Position numbers and translations under genes: made by a program
NCBI GenBank assembly: GCA_963576725.1
Contig: OY755251.1
Coordinates: 38,944,048-39,008,047 of the forward strand
Source: Azorinus chamasolen
Lineage: Eukaryota; Mollusca; Bivalvia; Cardiida; Solecurtidae
DNA length: 64,000 nucleotides
Direction: 5' to 3'
Part shown: positions 23,245 to 35,329 of the stretch, piece by piece
Layout of the letters: each line of letters starts with the position of its first letter
Numbering within the stretch: the stretch's first letter is position 1
The notes under the pieces: generated by a model
The model's input: the letters and a program-made list of their open reading frames with translations, nothing else
Database searches by the model: none
What the model was told of the DNA's origin: nothing

Positions 23245-23400
23245 AGCATTACCCTAATACTCCTAAGCATTCGGACAGACAAACTTATGTAAATAGTGCG
23301 GACTCGGGTAAAACAACTCATGAAGGAAACCGTTTCATCAGTGTCTACGCAATTTACTCTATGTCAGTCTAATTTTAAAGTTATCAAAATGGTGAAGAAT
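23245..23400. mobile_element. MITE F copy, reverse orientation
   Basis: The flank cattcggacagacaaactta precedes the hairpin and agtctaattttaaagttatc follows it, the mirror of the copies at 2120 and 16128. Confidence 0.6.
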
Positions 23401-23602
23401 TAAATGATTTAACTTAACAAATACTTTGAGATGGGAGATTTGTATTCTTAAGGTGTCCAAATTCTTTGGGAAGTTAGGGCAATCTTTTCTGTCATTTAAT
23501 TATGTTGTACAAGAACATTGTTGATAGTGAGGACACAGCATATTTTTTTCCCAGGTATGTTTTGTAAACAGAGAGCCTTACCAGAACCCTTCAAAATAGG
23601 AA

Positions 23603-23814
23603 CAGAGCTGCAGATAAGATACGTAAAGTAAACCATTTTCAATGATAACTCCCTTTTTTCTTCACCATACTTTAAATTAAACCATTTTCAATGATAACTC
23701 CCTTTTTTCTTCACCATACTCTATGTTGTGACCACTCTATAGAATCTTCTCTTCGAGACAATTCTAAAGAGTGGTCACATCATATTTGAGTACCCACCTT
23801 GATCTGTTGCTCTG
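23603..23814. mobile_element. MITE C copy with internal duplication
   Basis: CAGAGCTGCAGATAAGATAC to ccttgatctgttgctctg. The segment aaaccattttcaatgataac plus about 25 following bases is present twice in tandem. Confidence 0.85.
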
Positions 23815-23900
23815 ATGAATCTCAATATGGTTTTACTAATTATTAATTAACTAATTATATAGCCAGCTGATCTGCCTTCTGTATAGGTCTGTAAAGCTGA

Positions 23901-24138
23901 TCAACCCTTTACCTGTTGAATGTACATGTAAGAAATAATGACAGTATGAATATGTATTAGCTGAAGTTTTATAATGATAAAGGAATACAGGAGTTTTTGA
24001 CTCTGGTAGAATCGGATCTATATAATTTCATAGACAAAGAGAGAAGACCCAGATCGGACGGCTCCTACAGGAGCCGTCTGGTCATGGTCCTCTCTTTTTG
24101 CAAAAGCGACAAGGCATTTATAAGAAGGAAGGGGTTAA
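23901..24138 (+). mobile_element. MITE A copy
   Basis: tcaaccctttacctgttgaa to aaggaaggggttaa. Core cggacggctcctacaggagccgtctgg. Confidence 0.8.
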
Positions 24139-24159
24139 GCACAATTTTGCTCCGTTTTG

Positions 24160-24290
24160 ATAGCAAATAGCATAGATCATGATAAAAGGGCTCCTCCTTC
24201 AGGATACATTTGATGTAGGACTGTCTTATTTGTCTAAGTTTGTCAGTCTGAATAGTTATGGTGTTTTAATAGGATAACCATTGGCATGTT
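24160..24290. mobile_element. MITE F copy
   Basis: Core gatagcaaatagcatagatc atgataaaagg, complement tgatgtaggactgtcttatt tg and flank agtttgtcagtctgaatag. Confidence 0.5.
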
Positions 24291-24377
24291 AAAGACGCTA
24301 TCTATAACTACATTTGCAAACTTCGTTAACCCGTCATCTCATCAGGATCCAATCTGGCTTACTTTCTGAGTAGGTTT

Positions 24378-24582
24378 TTAACCATTTTCTCCATAAATAT
24401 GCCTTAACAAACAGACTCCTATTGGAGCAATCTGATCAGTCTGCTATTTTTAATTATGGAATGCTGTACATCTGATTCTACCCCTTCTGCTATATTCCCA
24501 ACTGCCATTGTTTATTTAAGATTAGAAAATAATAAGTTAATGCATATTCATGAAGGTGTAATGTCTTCATATTAAGGGTTAG
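24378..24582 (-). mobile_element. MITE A copy, eroded
   Basis: ttaaccattttctccataaa to cttcatattaagggttag; the core is reduced to tcctattggagcaatctgatc. Confidence 0.65.
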
Positions 24583-24858
24583 ACCATGGTCAGGCCTCTC
24601 TGTTGCATAGCATGTTCTGTAACATGTGTATGACATTAGCTCCATATTATGTGGCATGTAGATGACATTAGATCCATATTATGTGGCATATACGTGACAT
24701 AAGATCTATATTGTGTGACATGTATATGCCATTAGATCATCATGTCAGTTTTCATACATTAGGATCATGTTATAAAATTTAAGAGACACAAACATTATAC
24801 TGGTGAAAAATTTCAATTTTATGTGATATGTATGTTTGATAGGTATTTTATCATGACA

Positions 24859-25041
24859 CAGAGCGAGAGATAAAGGTGCGTACTCAAATACTAAAATCGT
24901 CATTTCTCCACCAAACCCCATGTTGTGACCACTTTTTAGAATCATCTCTTCGAGACGATTCTAAAGCGTGGTCACAACATAGGGTTTGGTGAAGAAATTA
25001 TTCTTAAATGTTTTAATTGACGCATCTTATCTGGAGCTCTG
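24859..25041. mobile_element. MITE C copy
   Basis: CAGAGCGAGAGATAAAGGTG to cgcatcttatctggagctctg with the 6-bp duplication atgaca. The central arms tctcttcgagacgattctaa make a tight hairpin. Confidence 0.9.
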
Positions 25042-25544
25042 ATGACATATATTGTTATGTTTATATCTGTGTATGTTGTCCTTGAAAAACACCAGTCATC
25101 AAGTTTTTATCTCTTTTAATGCTGAAGTTTCAAAGTGGAATGGTCTGTCATTAACAGTAGAATCCATTTCAGTATAATTTGCAAGAGAATCTTGACAAAC
25201 AATGCAGAGGCTTATAGATCTGGATCTACACTGTTTGTTAATGGTAGTCCAGCTGTTTCCCATATTCAAAGGGTTAAATAGGTTGATTTTAAAGTATTGT
25301 GTTTTACATACACAATTATTCTAAAGCAATAATGAATTAGAATTTTAGTGGATTTTTTTTTTAAAAAAAATTGTTGTTTTTTTTTGCAAATTTAGACAAT
25401 TATTGAAAAACCAAAAGAATTAACAACATTCAGTTTTAGAGATATTGACACATCAATGCATGGTAGTCTTCAGACTGAACTTAATGCAGTAGGAGCTCTC
25501 TGCAACGGTCATTGAATGAATAAATGTAAGTGTCTTTAAATGTG

Positions 25545-25700
25545 GATGATTGCTCAACCTTGTACTAGATACATAAGCCTTTAGACACGGGTGCAAACAA
25601 AGTAGACCCAGATCTGTCCTGTTTGATTATGAAATAATATAGATTTGATTCTTACAGTGTGTGCCATTATCAAAATTTCCATCATTCAGGATGCCTTTAT
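25545..25700 (-). mobile_element. Partial MITE A copy
   Basis: gcctttagacacgggtgcaa acaaagtagacccagatctg followed by the family right part. The hairpin collapses to one arm and the sequence runs into a B element. Confidence 0.55.
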
Positions 25701-25705
25701 AACTA

Positions 25706-25934
25706 TTAACCCATTCCCTCATAGGCTATTTTTAGATCCAACCTCTTTGAATAAATCTACCGAAAAGGAGCATGAACTAGAGAAAAGTCAAATTTTAGGA
25801 TTTTGTAGTTTGAAATCATTGTGATGAATAGGACATTTGCTCCTATTGGAGCAAATGCTCTATTTATCACAATGGTTTCAACTGGTGACTTTTGCAGAGG
25901 CATCAAAAGTAGTCAGTATTAGGGACTGGGTTAA
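25706..25934 (-). mobile_element. MITE B copy
   Basis: TTAACCCATTCCCTCATAGG to attagggactgggttaa; hairpin arms atgaataggacatttgctcc and partner nearly perfect. Confidence 0.85.
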
Positions 25935-26043
25935 GTGGAATGTTATTCATACATTCATTATTGCTAACAGGAATATTTAGGAAGTAATGGGTTAACGCAG
26001 AATAAAAGTTACTGGCACACTTCTGTCTAATTAGTTTTCTTCA

Positions 26044-26265
26044 TTAACCCTTTCCTCATGAATATTCATGTAAGAAATTATGACATCTTGCATATTTATT
26101 AGCTGGATTTTTATATGGCATAATTATGTACACATGAGTTGTTGGTATTTGTAGAAACTGTAGAGTCAGCAAACAGATCAGACAGTTCCACCTGCAATCT
26201 TCTCATCTGGGTTAACTCGTTTTCAAAGGTGTGAAAATGCATTTATATGAGCCTCAGAGGGTAAG
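26044..26265 (+). mobile_element. MITE A copy
   Basis: TTAACCCTTTCCTCATGAAT to tatatgagcctcagagggta. The left core arm is deleted. Confidence 0.75.
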
Positions 26266-26267
26266 AC

Positions 26268-26500
26268 TTAACCCTTTATTCCATAAATACCATACGCCTT
26301 TGCAAACAGAGAAGACCCATAGGACTCCTACAAGACCAACCTGATCAGGGTCTGCTCTGTTTGCTTATGGAATAACATAGATTTGATTCTACAGTTTCTG
26401 CTTTGGCAAAATTTTCATGTGTTAATAATCGAAAATTAATCATATTAATATTCATAATGTCATCCTTTCGTACATGAATGTTCATGAAGTAAAGGGTTAA
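26268..26500 (-). mobile_element. MITE A copy
   Basis: TTAACCCTTTATTCCATAAA to gttcatgaagtaaagggttaa, head to head with the copy ending at 26265. Confidence 0.85.
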
Positions 26501-26572
26501 GACACAGAGTGAGATTTAAAGGGTTAAGACACAGAGTGAGATTTCAAGGGTTAAGACACAGAGTGAGATTTC
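26497..26572 (+). repeat. 26-bp minisatellite, three copies
   Basis: aagggttaagacacagagtg agattt. The unit includes the terminal aagggttaa of the preceding MITE A, so the array arose from the transposon boundary. Confidence 0.85.
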
Positions 26573-27094
26573 GTTCAAATGGTCATTGTGAAGAGGTTAT
26601 ACTGCAAATACATAATCCTATTATGGTTTTGGAATCTGGTATATAAATGATGGCTGTGTGGGAACTTTTGTCATGTTGTATATAAATATATATATATATT
26701 TTCACAATTTTATATGGCCCTGGTCATGAAGAGAAATGGCTACTCTGACATTGTGAACAGTGAGGACATAGATTTGTGGCTGTGTTTGAAAGTTTGCCAT
26801 GGATTCGAGTTACTGGTCAGGATGAGCAGTGATTATTCACTTCTACAGACATTGATCAGATACAATTTCTTTAGTATGGCAGAAGTTTCAAGACCTTAAC
26901 TGTTGGCAGATGTCCGAGTGACATATTTCACTTGACAGGGCTAACATGTACCTTTTTCTGACCGGTGGTCATACACACTTGTGTAGTCATTCAGCAAGTT
27001 CGTTTCATATGCTCCTCTGGATAACACACTGAAACAGGCTGGCATTAGTTTTTTGGCAAATTTTCTTCATAATATTTTGCCCTTTATCTTGTTT

Positions 27095-27346
27095 GTAACC
27101 CTTTCCCTGTTGAATATTCATGTCAGAAATAATGACATCATGAATATTTATTAGCTGAGGTTTTAAAATGGCATACATACACATGCAGTTTTGGTATTTG
27201 AAGAAACTGTAGAGTGAGATCTATTATAATTTCATAAGCAAACAGAGCAGACCCTGATCAGATGGATCCTACAGGAGCCATTTGATCTGGGTCTACTGTT
27301 TGCTTATAAATGAATGAAAAAGTATTTGTATGTAGGAAAGGGTTAA
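27095..27346 (+). mobile_element. MITE A copy
   Basis: gtaaccctttccctgttgaa to gtatgtaggaaagggttaa, joined to the next B element through one TTAA. Confidence 0.85.
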
Positions 27347-27573
27347 CCCTTTCCTCCATAAATACGCCTTTCTATGCCTGTGTAAAAGTCACTTTTTTTT
27401 AAACCATTGTGATAAATAGAGCATTTGCTCCTAAGGAGCAAATGTTCTATTTATCACAATGGTTTCAGAACTACACAATTCTAAAAATTTCCTTTTCTCT
27501 AGTTAATGCTCCTTTTCAGTAGATTTATTCAAAGAGGTTGGATCTAAAAATAGCCTATGTGGGAATGGGTTAA
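27343..27573 (+). mobile_element. MITE B copy
   Basis: TTAACCCTTTCCTCCATAAA to gcctatgtgggaatgggttaa. The hairpin is nearly perfect with loop tcctaaggagc. Confidence 0.9.
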
Positions 27574-27845
27574 GTAAAAGAGACTTTATGTTCAACAGAT
27601 TTTATCTTTTAACATGTGCACTGCAGTTGTTATTTTACTTCAACACAGTCATGGTGTGAAGTTTTTTCCCTCTGCATTTAAAATTTGTACAGAAATACAA
27701 CACAATTTATCAAATTTGAATTATTTAGAAAAACACATGTAGGTAAAATGTTGAAGAGATATTGCCATAGTATGATGATGCTGATCTTATTTGGAAGACA
27801 ATTGATAGGCAGGATTAAGGGTAAAATATAGTGGTGAGACCAGAA

Positions 27846-28177
27846 TTAACCCTTTACCTCATGTAGGCACCTTTTCATACCTTTGCAAGTAGAGTAGACC
27901 CAGATCAGATGGCTCCTGTAGGAGCAGTCTGATCAGGTCTGCTCTATATGCTTTTGGAATACTATAGATGTGATTCTACAGTTTCAGTCATGGCCTAAAA
28001 TTCCTAAGTTCATATGCTATGTGGACAATCTAATTGATAGTGATTATGTCTAATTGATAGTGATTATGTCACTATTCTAATTGATAGTGATTATGTCTAA
28101 TTGATAGTGATTATGTCTATTGATAGTGATGATGTCACTATTAGTTCTGACATGAATATTTATGAGGTAAGGGTTAA
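27846..28177 (-). mobile_element. MITE A copy with internal tandem expansion
   Basis: TTAACCCTTTACCTCATGTA to atgaatatttatgaggtaag ggttaa. The segment ctaattgatagtgattatgt is repeated five times (about 28028-28140), lengthening the element by about 90 bp. Confidence 0.85.
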
Positions 28178-28424
28178 ATGTTGGGTCACACCAATATGAT
28201 CGTCAAACAACAAGAACAATACGTGGCTCAATAACATTCCAAAATTTCATATTGCCACGGAAACAGTTTTACAGCAGATCTTGTAGATGGGCTCTTGATA
28301 AGAGGTGTACTAACCTATTCCAATTATCTTATTTTTCAGCCCAACCCTGTCTTATTGGTACCAATTAATTCTAATTCAAGACGGGGTTTGGCGGAGAAAT
28401 ATAGAAATTTATTTACCTACATTT

Positions 28425-28655
28425 CTATAACCTTTTACTTAATAGAAGTCTTTTTATGTCTTTGTAAATAAAGTAGATCCAGGTCGGATAGCTCCTGTAG
28501 GAGCCATCTGATGAGGGTTTGCTCTATGTGCTTTTGAACTCTACGGTTTGCACAATGGCCTATAATGATCTTGATCATAATACTATTATAAAAACTAATC
28601 AATATTCATATTGTCATTGTTAGCTACATGAATGTTTGTCGGGTAAAATATTAGT
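28425..28655 (-). mobile_element. MITE A copy, ends eroded
   Basis: ccttttacttaatagaagtc to catgaatgtttgtcgggtaa. Core ggatagctcctgtaggagccatctg. Confidence 0.7.
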
Positions 28656-29365
28656 GCCCCTCTTATTAAGAGCTCTTTAATATAGTCCTACCAATGGAGT
28701 GACTGGGATCCTGTGTTGTGCTTGCGTTTGATGTTTGTTCATTTATGTGATGATGACATGTGTACATAATTGACCTATGCAGCTCTGCACTGTCAAACAC
28801 TGTAGGGCTGCATACGTACGCAAGTTGTTTGTTGACGTATATGATGTTACTGACATGTTTATTTTTAGTCAGTTTGTGTGTTGATATGGACATATAATGT
28901 TCATGAGAGATGATAGGTTTGTAATGGTTTTTGAAGATATTTTATAATGCCGAGGGACACGGTTCTCTACTGTATTGACTTTACATGTACAAACTGTAGC
29001 TACGCTTTTGCGCTTATTGTTGGCACAAAGACTGTGTGACAGTCAAAGCTAATCGCCTTTGCCTATGATTGCTCTCTGAACAAGGCAGAAAAAAATCGGA
29101 CTAGCTAGAAAACTAGTTCTTATAATAATTAGACTAATTAATTTTTTCCCTCATTAAATGTCTCCAAATTACTAACGCTAGCTTCACCGAAATACTGCTA
29201 CAAAAACTTTACGGGTTAACCTTTCGAGTGTTTTTTTTTTTTCAAAATGAACTGGTCCATTAATGTTTAACAGTAGATTCTATTCAATCTGAAACTGAAA
29301 AAATGACACAGGATTTTGAATGCCAAACAATGTAGAACATGGTCCAAGGATTCCTCCAGGCCCCG

Positions 29366-29494
29366 AGGTTATAAAACTTTTTGCTTGAGTCTGATATCAT
29401 TCTCAAGCATCTGATTGGTCAGATTCTGAGCTTGTTCAGAATCTGACCAATCAGATACATGAGAATGATCTCAGACTCAGAATTTTATAACCTT
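29366..29494. mobile_element. MITE I: palindrome inserted in an F hairpin loop
   Basis: aggttataaaactttttgct to gaattttataacctt, with arms tcatctgattggtcagattctgagc-type complements around cttgtt. The F-type arms gtccaaggattcctccaggc and aggagccctctgatcttggt stand on either side. Confidence 0.75.
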
Positions 29495-29920
29495 GGACCC
29501 AGGAGCCCTCTGATCTTGGTCTACCATGATGGATGGAATCTACCATTGGGCCATTTCACTTTGAATTCAAACATTCAAAGGGCTTAACATGTATGTAATT
29601 TGTTTTTGAAAAAAATAATAACTGTTGACACAATTACATTTGAATCTGATATGAAACCATATTAGCCACAGTTTTAGATAAGGTACCTGGCTGCAAAATT
29701 GCAGTTGCAAACTGAGAGATGATCCAGGTCTGTTGATGCATTGGAATACTGCATCTGATCTGGGTCAGCACTGTTTGTGAAAGTTATACAGTAGAACAAT
29801 GATGATGATGATGTTTGGCAAACAGTCAATACTTATCAGACACTGTCACATTGTGGCATCTTGTCTGGGTCTAAACTGATAATTAAGGTACCATCCATTA
29901 TACCATAGCTTATATGTAGT

Positions 29921-30142
29921 TTAACCCTTTACTCCAAGAATATTCATGAATATTAATTTAGATTAATTTATAAAATGGCATATTACCACATGAAAAGTTT
30001 GTCAAAGCAGAAACTGTAGAATCCAATCTTTATAATTCCATAAGCAAACAGAGCAGACCCAGATCAGATCAGGGTCCTGTAGGTGCCGTCTGATCTGGGT
30101 CTACTCTATTTGCAAAGGTGTATTTATGGAGTAGGGGGCTAA
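29921..30142 (+). mobile_element. MITE A copy
   Basis: TTAACCCTTTACTCCAAGAA to tatttatggagtagggggct aa; core around cagggtcctgtaggtgccg. Confidence 0.8.
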
Positions 30143-30481
30143 AGTGAAAGAAGCCATTTTATTGTCACTCTTCCAGCTGTACCCCAACCAATTGACTTTT
30201 TTTTCTTCAACAAATGTTCAATTACTAGAGTGAATTAATGTGTACATAGCTGTGTAGTCTTAGACTTAGCTTGTATTTAGTTTTTTATTTGGTATTTGAG
30301 CTGTACAATGAGACATAAGGCACCGAGAGTTTTGCAAAAAGCGTAGACCTAGATCAGCAGCTTAATTGTGTGTGGCATATGGTTAAGATTTGGAATGTTT
30401 TTGACTTGTAAGTGCCTAGTTGTTTACTAGACTATGACTGCTAACAGTGCTGAATTATAATACATGTACTATTTCCAATGT

Positions 30482-30826
30482 TTAACCCTTTATTCTATAG
30501 TTATGCCTTTTTAATGCTTTTGTAAACAGAGTAGACCCAGATCAGATGATTAATGTAGGAACCATCTGATCAGGGTCTGCTCTGTTTGCCTATGGAATTA
30601 TATGGATCAGATTCTACAAATTTTAACCAGAGTCGATGCATACCCAAATACTAAAATCGTCATTTCTCCACCAAACCCTATACTGTGACCACTCTTTAGA
30701 GTCGTCTCAAAGAGTCTATTCTAAAGAGTGGTCACAGTATAGGGTTTGGTGGAGAAATAAGGAAGTTAATTCTTTTAACATTTTTTAATCTACGCACCTT
30801 ATCCGGAGCGCTGAGTAATGGGTTAA
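30482..30826 (-). mobile_element. MITE A copy hosting a MITE C
   Basis: TTAACCCTTTATTCTATAGT up to 30627, then gagtaatgggttaa from 30814. The ~100 bp after the C insertion point is deleted. Confidence 0.75.
30628..30813. mobile_element. MITE C copy nested in MITE A
   Basis: CAGAGTCGATGCATACCCAA to cgcaccttatccggagcgctg. Family A sequence stands directly on both sides (to 30627 and from 30814). The palindrome arms ccaaaccctatactgtgacc are perfect complements. Confidence 0.85.
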
Positions 30827-31079
30827 GCTGATCTATGTCTACACTGTTTTACATGACCTGAGTGTCCCAATTCAGATTTCCAAGCTCATATGTAAGTGGA
30901 CAGATATATAAGTGTATGTACTTGTTTACAATAGTGTGGACCCATAGAACCAGTTACGTTCCAAAAACTTGCTTTAGGCAAAAGATGACACTCCAAGAAT
31001 ATCAATACATCTCAAATTACATTTTTATGACAAAAAAGGAAACCATGATTTAAAATCTGATGCCTTGTATGTTTATTTC

Positions 31080-31316
31080 CTAACCCTTTACTTCATGAAT
31101 ACTAACTTAAGAAATAATGACATCAAGGATGTGAAGTTTTATGTCATATGATTACAGAACGTTTAGGTCATAGTAGAAATTGTAGAATCATATCTGTATT
31201 ATTCCTTAAGCAAACACAGCAGACCCTGATCAGACAGCTCCTATATGAGCCTTCTGATGTTTATCTTCACTGTTTGCAGAGGAATAAAAAAGCATGTGTA
31301 TGGAGTAAAGGGTTGA
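31080..31316 (+). mobile_element. MITE A copy
   Basis: ctaaccctttacttcatgaa to tgtatggagtaaagggttga; the right core arm is degraded. Confidence 0.8.
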
Positions 31317-31428
31317 CAGGGTTGGATCTATGTTTTGAGCTATGTAATTTCTGTATATCTGTACTCTCAAATCAAGACTTGTATCTCTGTTGTGCATTAG
31401 ATTTTTAGGATGAAAGCAGAAGTTTATC

Positions 31429-31671
31429 TTAACCCTTTACCTCGTAAATATGCATTTGCAACCAGAGTAGACCCAGATCAGATGGCTCTCGTAGGAGCAT
31501 TCTGATCAGTGTCTTCTCTGTTTCCATGTGGAATTTTATATACCTAATTCCTTCAATATCTGTTGTGGCCAAATTCTTTTGTTTGTATTCTGTTATAAAA
31601 AAAAAAATCAGCTGCTTAGTATTCATATGACCTTTATTTCTTACATAAATATTCATGAGATAAAGGGTTAA
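31429..31671 (-). mobile_element. MITE A copy, head-to-head pair
   Basis: TTAACCCTTTACCTCGTAAA to aatattcatgagataaaggg ttaa; shares its right TTAA with the next copy, which is in opposite orientation. Confidence 0.85.
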
Positions 31672-31916
31672 CCCTTTCCCTGTTTGATATTTGTGTAAGA
31701 AATAATGACATCATGAATATTTATTAGCTGAACTTTTATGATGGCACATGTACACAGTATGTTTTGGCTGTGGCAGAAACTGTAGAATCATATCTATAAT
31801 GTACCATCAGCAAACAGAGCAGACCTAGATCAGGCGGTTTCTATAGGAGCCATCTGATAAGGGTCTACTCTGTTTGCAAATGCCCGAAAAGGCGTTCATA
31901 TGAGGTAAAGGGTTAA
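31668..31916 (+). mobile_element. MITE A copy, head-to-head pair
   Basis: TTAACCCTTTCCCTGTTTGA to gttcatatgaggtaaagggt taa. With the preceding copy it forms a 490-bp inverted pair. Confidence 0.85.
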
Positions 31917-32074
31917 AGCAGATTATACAGTTACAACTCAATCTGCGGCTAGAGCTATATAGGTGAAAACAAGACAAAATAGTCACTGGAAAATTCTGTA
32001 TATCATCTCAGTTATTTCACTTTCAAAATTCTCATTTATTGATAATGAGCATTTATCACTGAAGTACAAACTAC

Positions 32075-32297
32075 TTAACCATGTACTCCATAGTATTTAT
32101 GTAAAAAGTAATGACATCATGAATATTAATTAGATTGTTATCTCTTCATAATTGTACATGGACACAAGATCTTTGGCCTTGGCAAACTTAAGCAAACATT
32201 GCAGAGCCTGACCAGATGGCTGCTACAGGAGCTGTCTGATCTGGATCTACTCTGTTGTAAAGGGGTAGAAAGACTTACTTATGGAGTATATTGTTAA
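32075..32297 (+). mobile_element. MITE A copy
   Basis: ttaaccatgtactccatagt to tatggagtatattgttaa, with gctgctacaggagctgtctg in the core. Confidence 0.75.
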
Positions 32298-32566
32298 GCT
32301 CTTGAACTGGATTTAACTTGATCCAATGTAGAAATTCAGCGGCCTTCTTCGTTTTATTTGGCTCTTTTGTATTTTCTTGTAAGCCTTATGAGGGACTATT
32401 TAAAACTCTTTGCTGCCAAATAGTCTACAACAACTTTTAATTGTTTTTTCTCCCAATTTTCATTCCAAACCCTTACCACTGTTACCAACTATTTGGATGC
32501 TGATGAGATGCCAATGTGCTCTGCTTCCTACCTGGATCCAAACTGTTTGTACAGATCAGAGGTTCA

Positions 32567-32737
32567 GATAAGATGCATAAATTAGAACATTTTCAAGAAT
32601 AACTTCTTTATTTCTCCACCAAACTCTGTGTTGTGACCACTCTTTAGAATCGTCTCTTTGAGAGTGCTCACAACATAGGGTTTAGTGGAGAAGTGACAAT
32701 TTTAGAATTTGAGTATGCACAGTTATCTGTAGCTCTG
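32567..32737. mobile_element. MITE C copy
   Basis: CAGAGGTTCAGATAAGATGC to cagttatctgtagctctg; flanks acagat/atagat are a one-mismatch 6-bp duplication. Part of the right central arm is deleted. Confidence 0.8.
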
Positions 32738-32999
32738 ATAGATAATCACGGATGGGACATTGGCAGCACACGAGTGGCAAGGCTTATCCCTTATCCTTCA
32801 ATTCTGACATGGCATTCACATATGCAAAGAGTTGGGATCTAGATGACGTCTCGTCAGTATCCAACCTGTTTGCCACTGAGCCACATAGGGCATAAAACCA
32901 ATAATGTAAATTGAGGACATGGCACAAAACTGTTATAACTAAAATCTGTGGGATGAAACTAGGATGACCTTTGCAATGACCTTTGGATCTATATGACCT

Positions 33000-33075
33000 T
33001 TGCAAACGGTTTGGATCCTGATAAGATGCGGAGTTATGCTGCATCTCATCAGGAGTTAAACTGTTTGACACACTC
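33000..33075. mobile_element. MITE D core hairpin
   Basis: gcaaacggtttggatcctga taagatgcgga and its complement gcatctcatcaggagttaaa ctgtttg; termini not resolved. Confidence 0.6.
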
Positions 33076-33225
33076 ATCTTGAATTTGGAAGAAATTGAAA
33101 TGTTAGAGAGGACAAGTTTGCAAATGTATATACATATATCTTAGAAAGTAAGTATAATAGTTGTGCGCTGAGCCCTTGAAATCAGAATAATGTTCAAGAT
33201 GAACAGAGGAGCAGAGTACACTTAG

Positions 33226-33320
33226 TTTTGTAGGCTAAGGGGGTAGGTAGGGCTGTCTTCTTCTTGTACTTATTTTTGTAGGCTAAGGGGGTAGGTAGGG
33301 CTGTCTTCTTCTTGTATTTT
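33226..33320 (+). repeat. 49-bp tandem duplication
   Basis: ttttgtaggctaagggggta ggtagggctgtcttcttctt gta appears twice without mismatch. Confidence 0.9.
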
Positions 33321-33382
33321 TCACTAGCTAGCAAAGCTGCAGAGGATATGTTACTGTCAGTCTGCTTTATACACTCAAGTCA

Positions 33383-33661
33383 TTAACCCTTTACACCATG
33401 AATACTCAGCAGGCAAGAAGTAATAACTTCATGACTCCAATAGAAGCCGTCTGATCTGGATCTACTCTGTTTGCAATTGGAGTAATGGTTTATTCAATGC
33501 AGACTCTGTCTTTTATGAATAGTGATTAATTAGTTATACCAAATAGTATAGAATCAAATATTCTATAAGAAATCGGAGCAGACCCTCATCAGACGACTCT
33601 TACAGGAGCCATCTCATCTGGGTGTACTCTGCAAATGAGTATTTATGGAGTAAAGGGTTAA
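33383..33661 (+). mobile_element. Two fused, shortened MITE A copies
   Basis: TTAACCCTTTACACCATGAA runs into a right half ending near 33490. A second copy then follows, with core gacgactcttacaggagcc, ending tttatggagtaaagggttaa. Confidence 0.65.
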
Positions 33662-34378
33662 ACCATTATTAACCTCCGAACTGCTGATCATATTTTGAAT
33701 TTCATGAAGCTGTTGCTATGGCAGCATGAAGGTCATGGTCATTTTATGAGTTACAGAAATGCCTGTTGCCTAGTGTTTTGTAAAGTTTTTTGCTGTATAT
33801 TTTCTGAGACAACCTTACAAATGTGCCATCGCAGAATGTTTATTGCAGTCCATTGTATATTTATGAGTATTTTACACTTGCACCATTTTTTCTTTCCGTC
33901 TTCCGGATCTGTGGTACCATGGAAACCAGACTGATCAGTATAGCAATTAGTCTTTAGCACGCTAAGCAAATTTTTGTCTGCTCAAATTGTCTTTTTAAGC
34001 TGTATTCAGTTTATTTACATGAAAACGATTTGGATGTCAGATATTTTGGTCCCAGATGGGATGCCGAAATACTTCACATCTCATCTGATCCTAAATATAT
34101 GAATGTGTTGTCATAAATTTGCCGAAAGCGTGCTAAAGTTTGAAATAATAAATCGCTAATAGTTACCAAAATAGTGCACTTAAACTGCGGTATTTTGTTG
34201 TTGAATCATCATCACAGCTTTTGCCCGTGTATTCTTATGAATAACTATCTGAAATTGTAAACTGTTGCATTCATCACAATACATTTGCACAGCAGTGTAG
34301 AGCCAGATTAGCTGCTGGGTTTGATAGTCTCTGGTCAGGGCATAAAGTACTGTGCTGTGTTCCATTGCTGCAGCTTAC

Positions 34379-34464
34379 CTGGATCTGCACTGTATGAGAA
34401 CTGCTTGTTATGTGACACAGACTGGATCTGCACTGTATGAGAACTGCTTGTTATGTGACACAGA
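34379..34464 (+). repeat. 43-bp tandem duplication
   Basis: ctggatctgcactgtatgag aactgcttgttatgtgacac aga occurs twice. Confidence 0.9.
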
Positions 34465-35004
34465 CATCTTGATGATACAGAAGAGTTTATAGGACTACGG
34501 ACAGTACTCCTGTGAATCCAGGTTGAGATATTTGGAACTGTATGAGAATAAAGGGCAAAAGCTGTGGCCAAGAGTTGTTTTTCAATTATGCTTTTTGCTT
34601 TCGCTAGTGGGAAAATGTATTGGATATTAATTTTGCTTTTTATTGTCTTGTAATGTATTGGGTATTCATTTGCTTTTTATCGTCTTGTGTCCGCCAGCAG
34701 TAAATGTTAACTCTAAAAGAGAAGCTTAATAAACACAGAAACTTCTGTAATCACTAGTTAACAATACCGAGTCCTGCTTTTTATTTCTCTGCATGACCTT
34801 GACATGACCTTTGCCTGTCTTTGACATGTGGCCGTCAAAGGTGTCGCAAGTCTCCTCCGGCTAGTTTCCTTGGAATTTAGCTACTTGCAGCAACGGATCC
34901 CTTTTCTAATCTGGGTCGTTAGTGTTTTATTGTCTCTGTACAGTTTTATACCCTTCTTATGCTATTAGAAATATGTCTAGCTGAAAAGTTCATTCGCTTC
35001 AGTT

Positions 35005-35224
35005 TTAACCCATTCCCTCCTAGTGCTGCCTATGGAAAAATCATTATATGAAACCATTATGATAAATAGAGTATTTGCTTCATAGGAGCAAATGCTCTAT
35101 TTATCACAATGGTTTCAAAACTACAAAATCCTAAAAAGATTCCTTTTTTGTAATAAATGTTCCTTTTCAGTAGATTTATTTAAAGAGGCTGGGTCTAAAA
35201 ATAGCCTATGAGGTAATGGGTTAA
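35005..35224 (+). mobile_element. MITE B copy
   Basis: TTAACCCATTCCCTCCTAGT to gcctatgaggtaatgggttaa; hairpin arms gataaatagagtatttgct / agcaaatgctctatttatc. Confidence 0.9.
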
Positions 35225-35329
35225 ACTATTAGCATATGATTAATGTCTGTATTTATGTTTCAAAATCGTCTGGCAAATTTATTGTTTTGATGCTGAATGG
35301 AATCTACTTTACCTGATAGAAATGTAATT

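Noticed and set aside
25706..25934. MITE B hairpins as microRNA genes
   Set aside because: Hairpins are long and perfect and occur in many dispersed copies with transposon ends; no evidence of a processed arm from sequence alone.
26714..26899. 61-codon frame after an AT microsatellite
   Set aside because: Short, isolated and without family resemblance; expected by chance.
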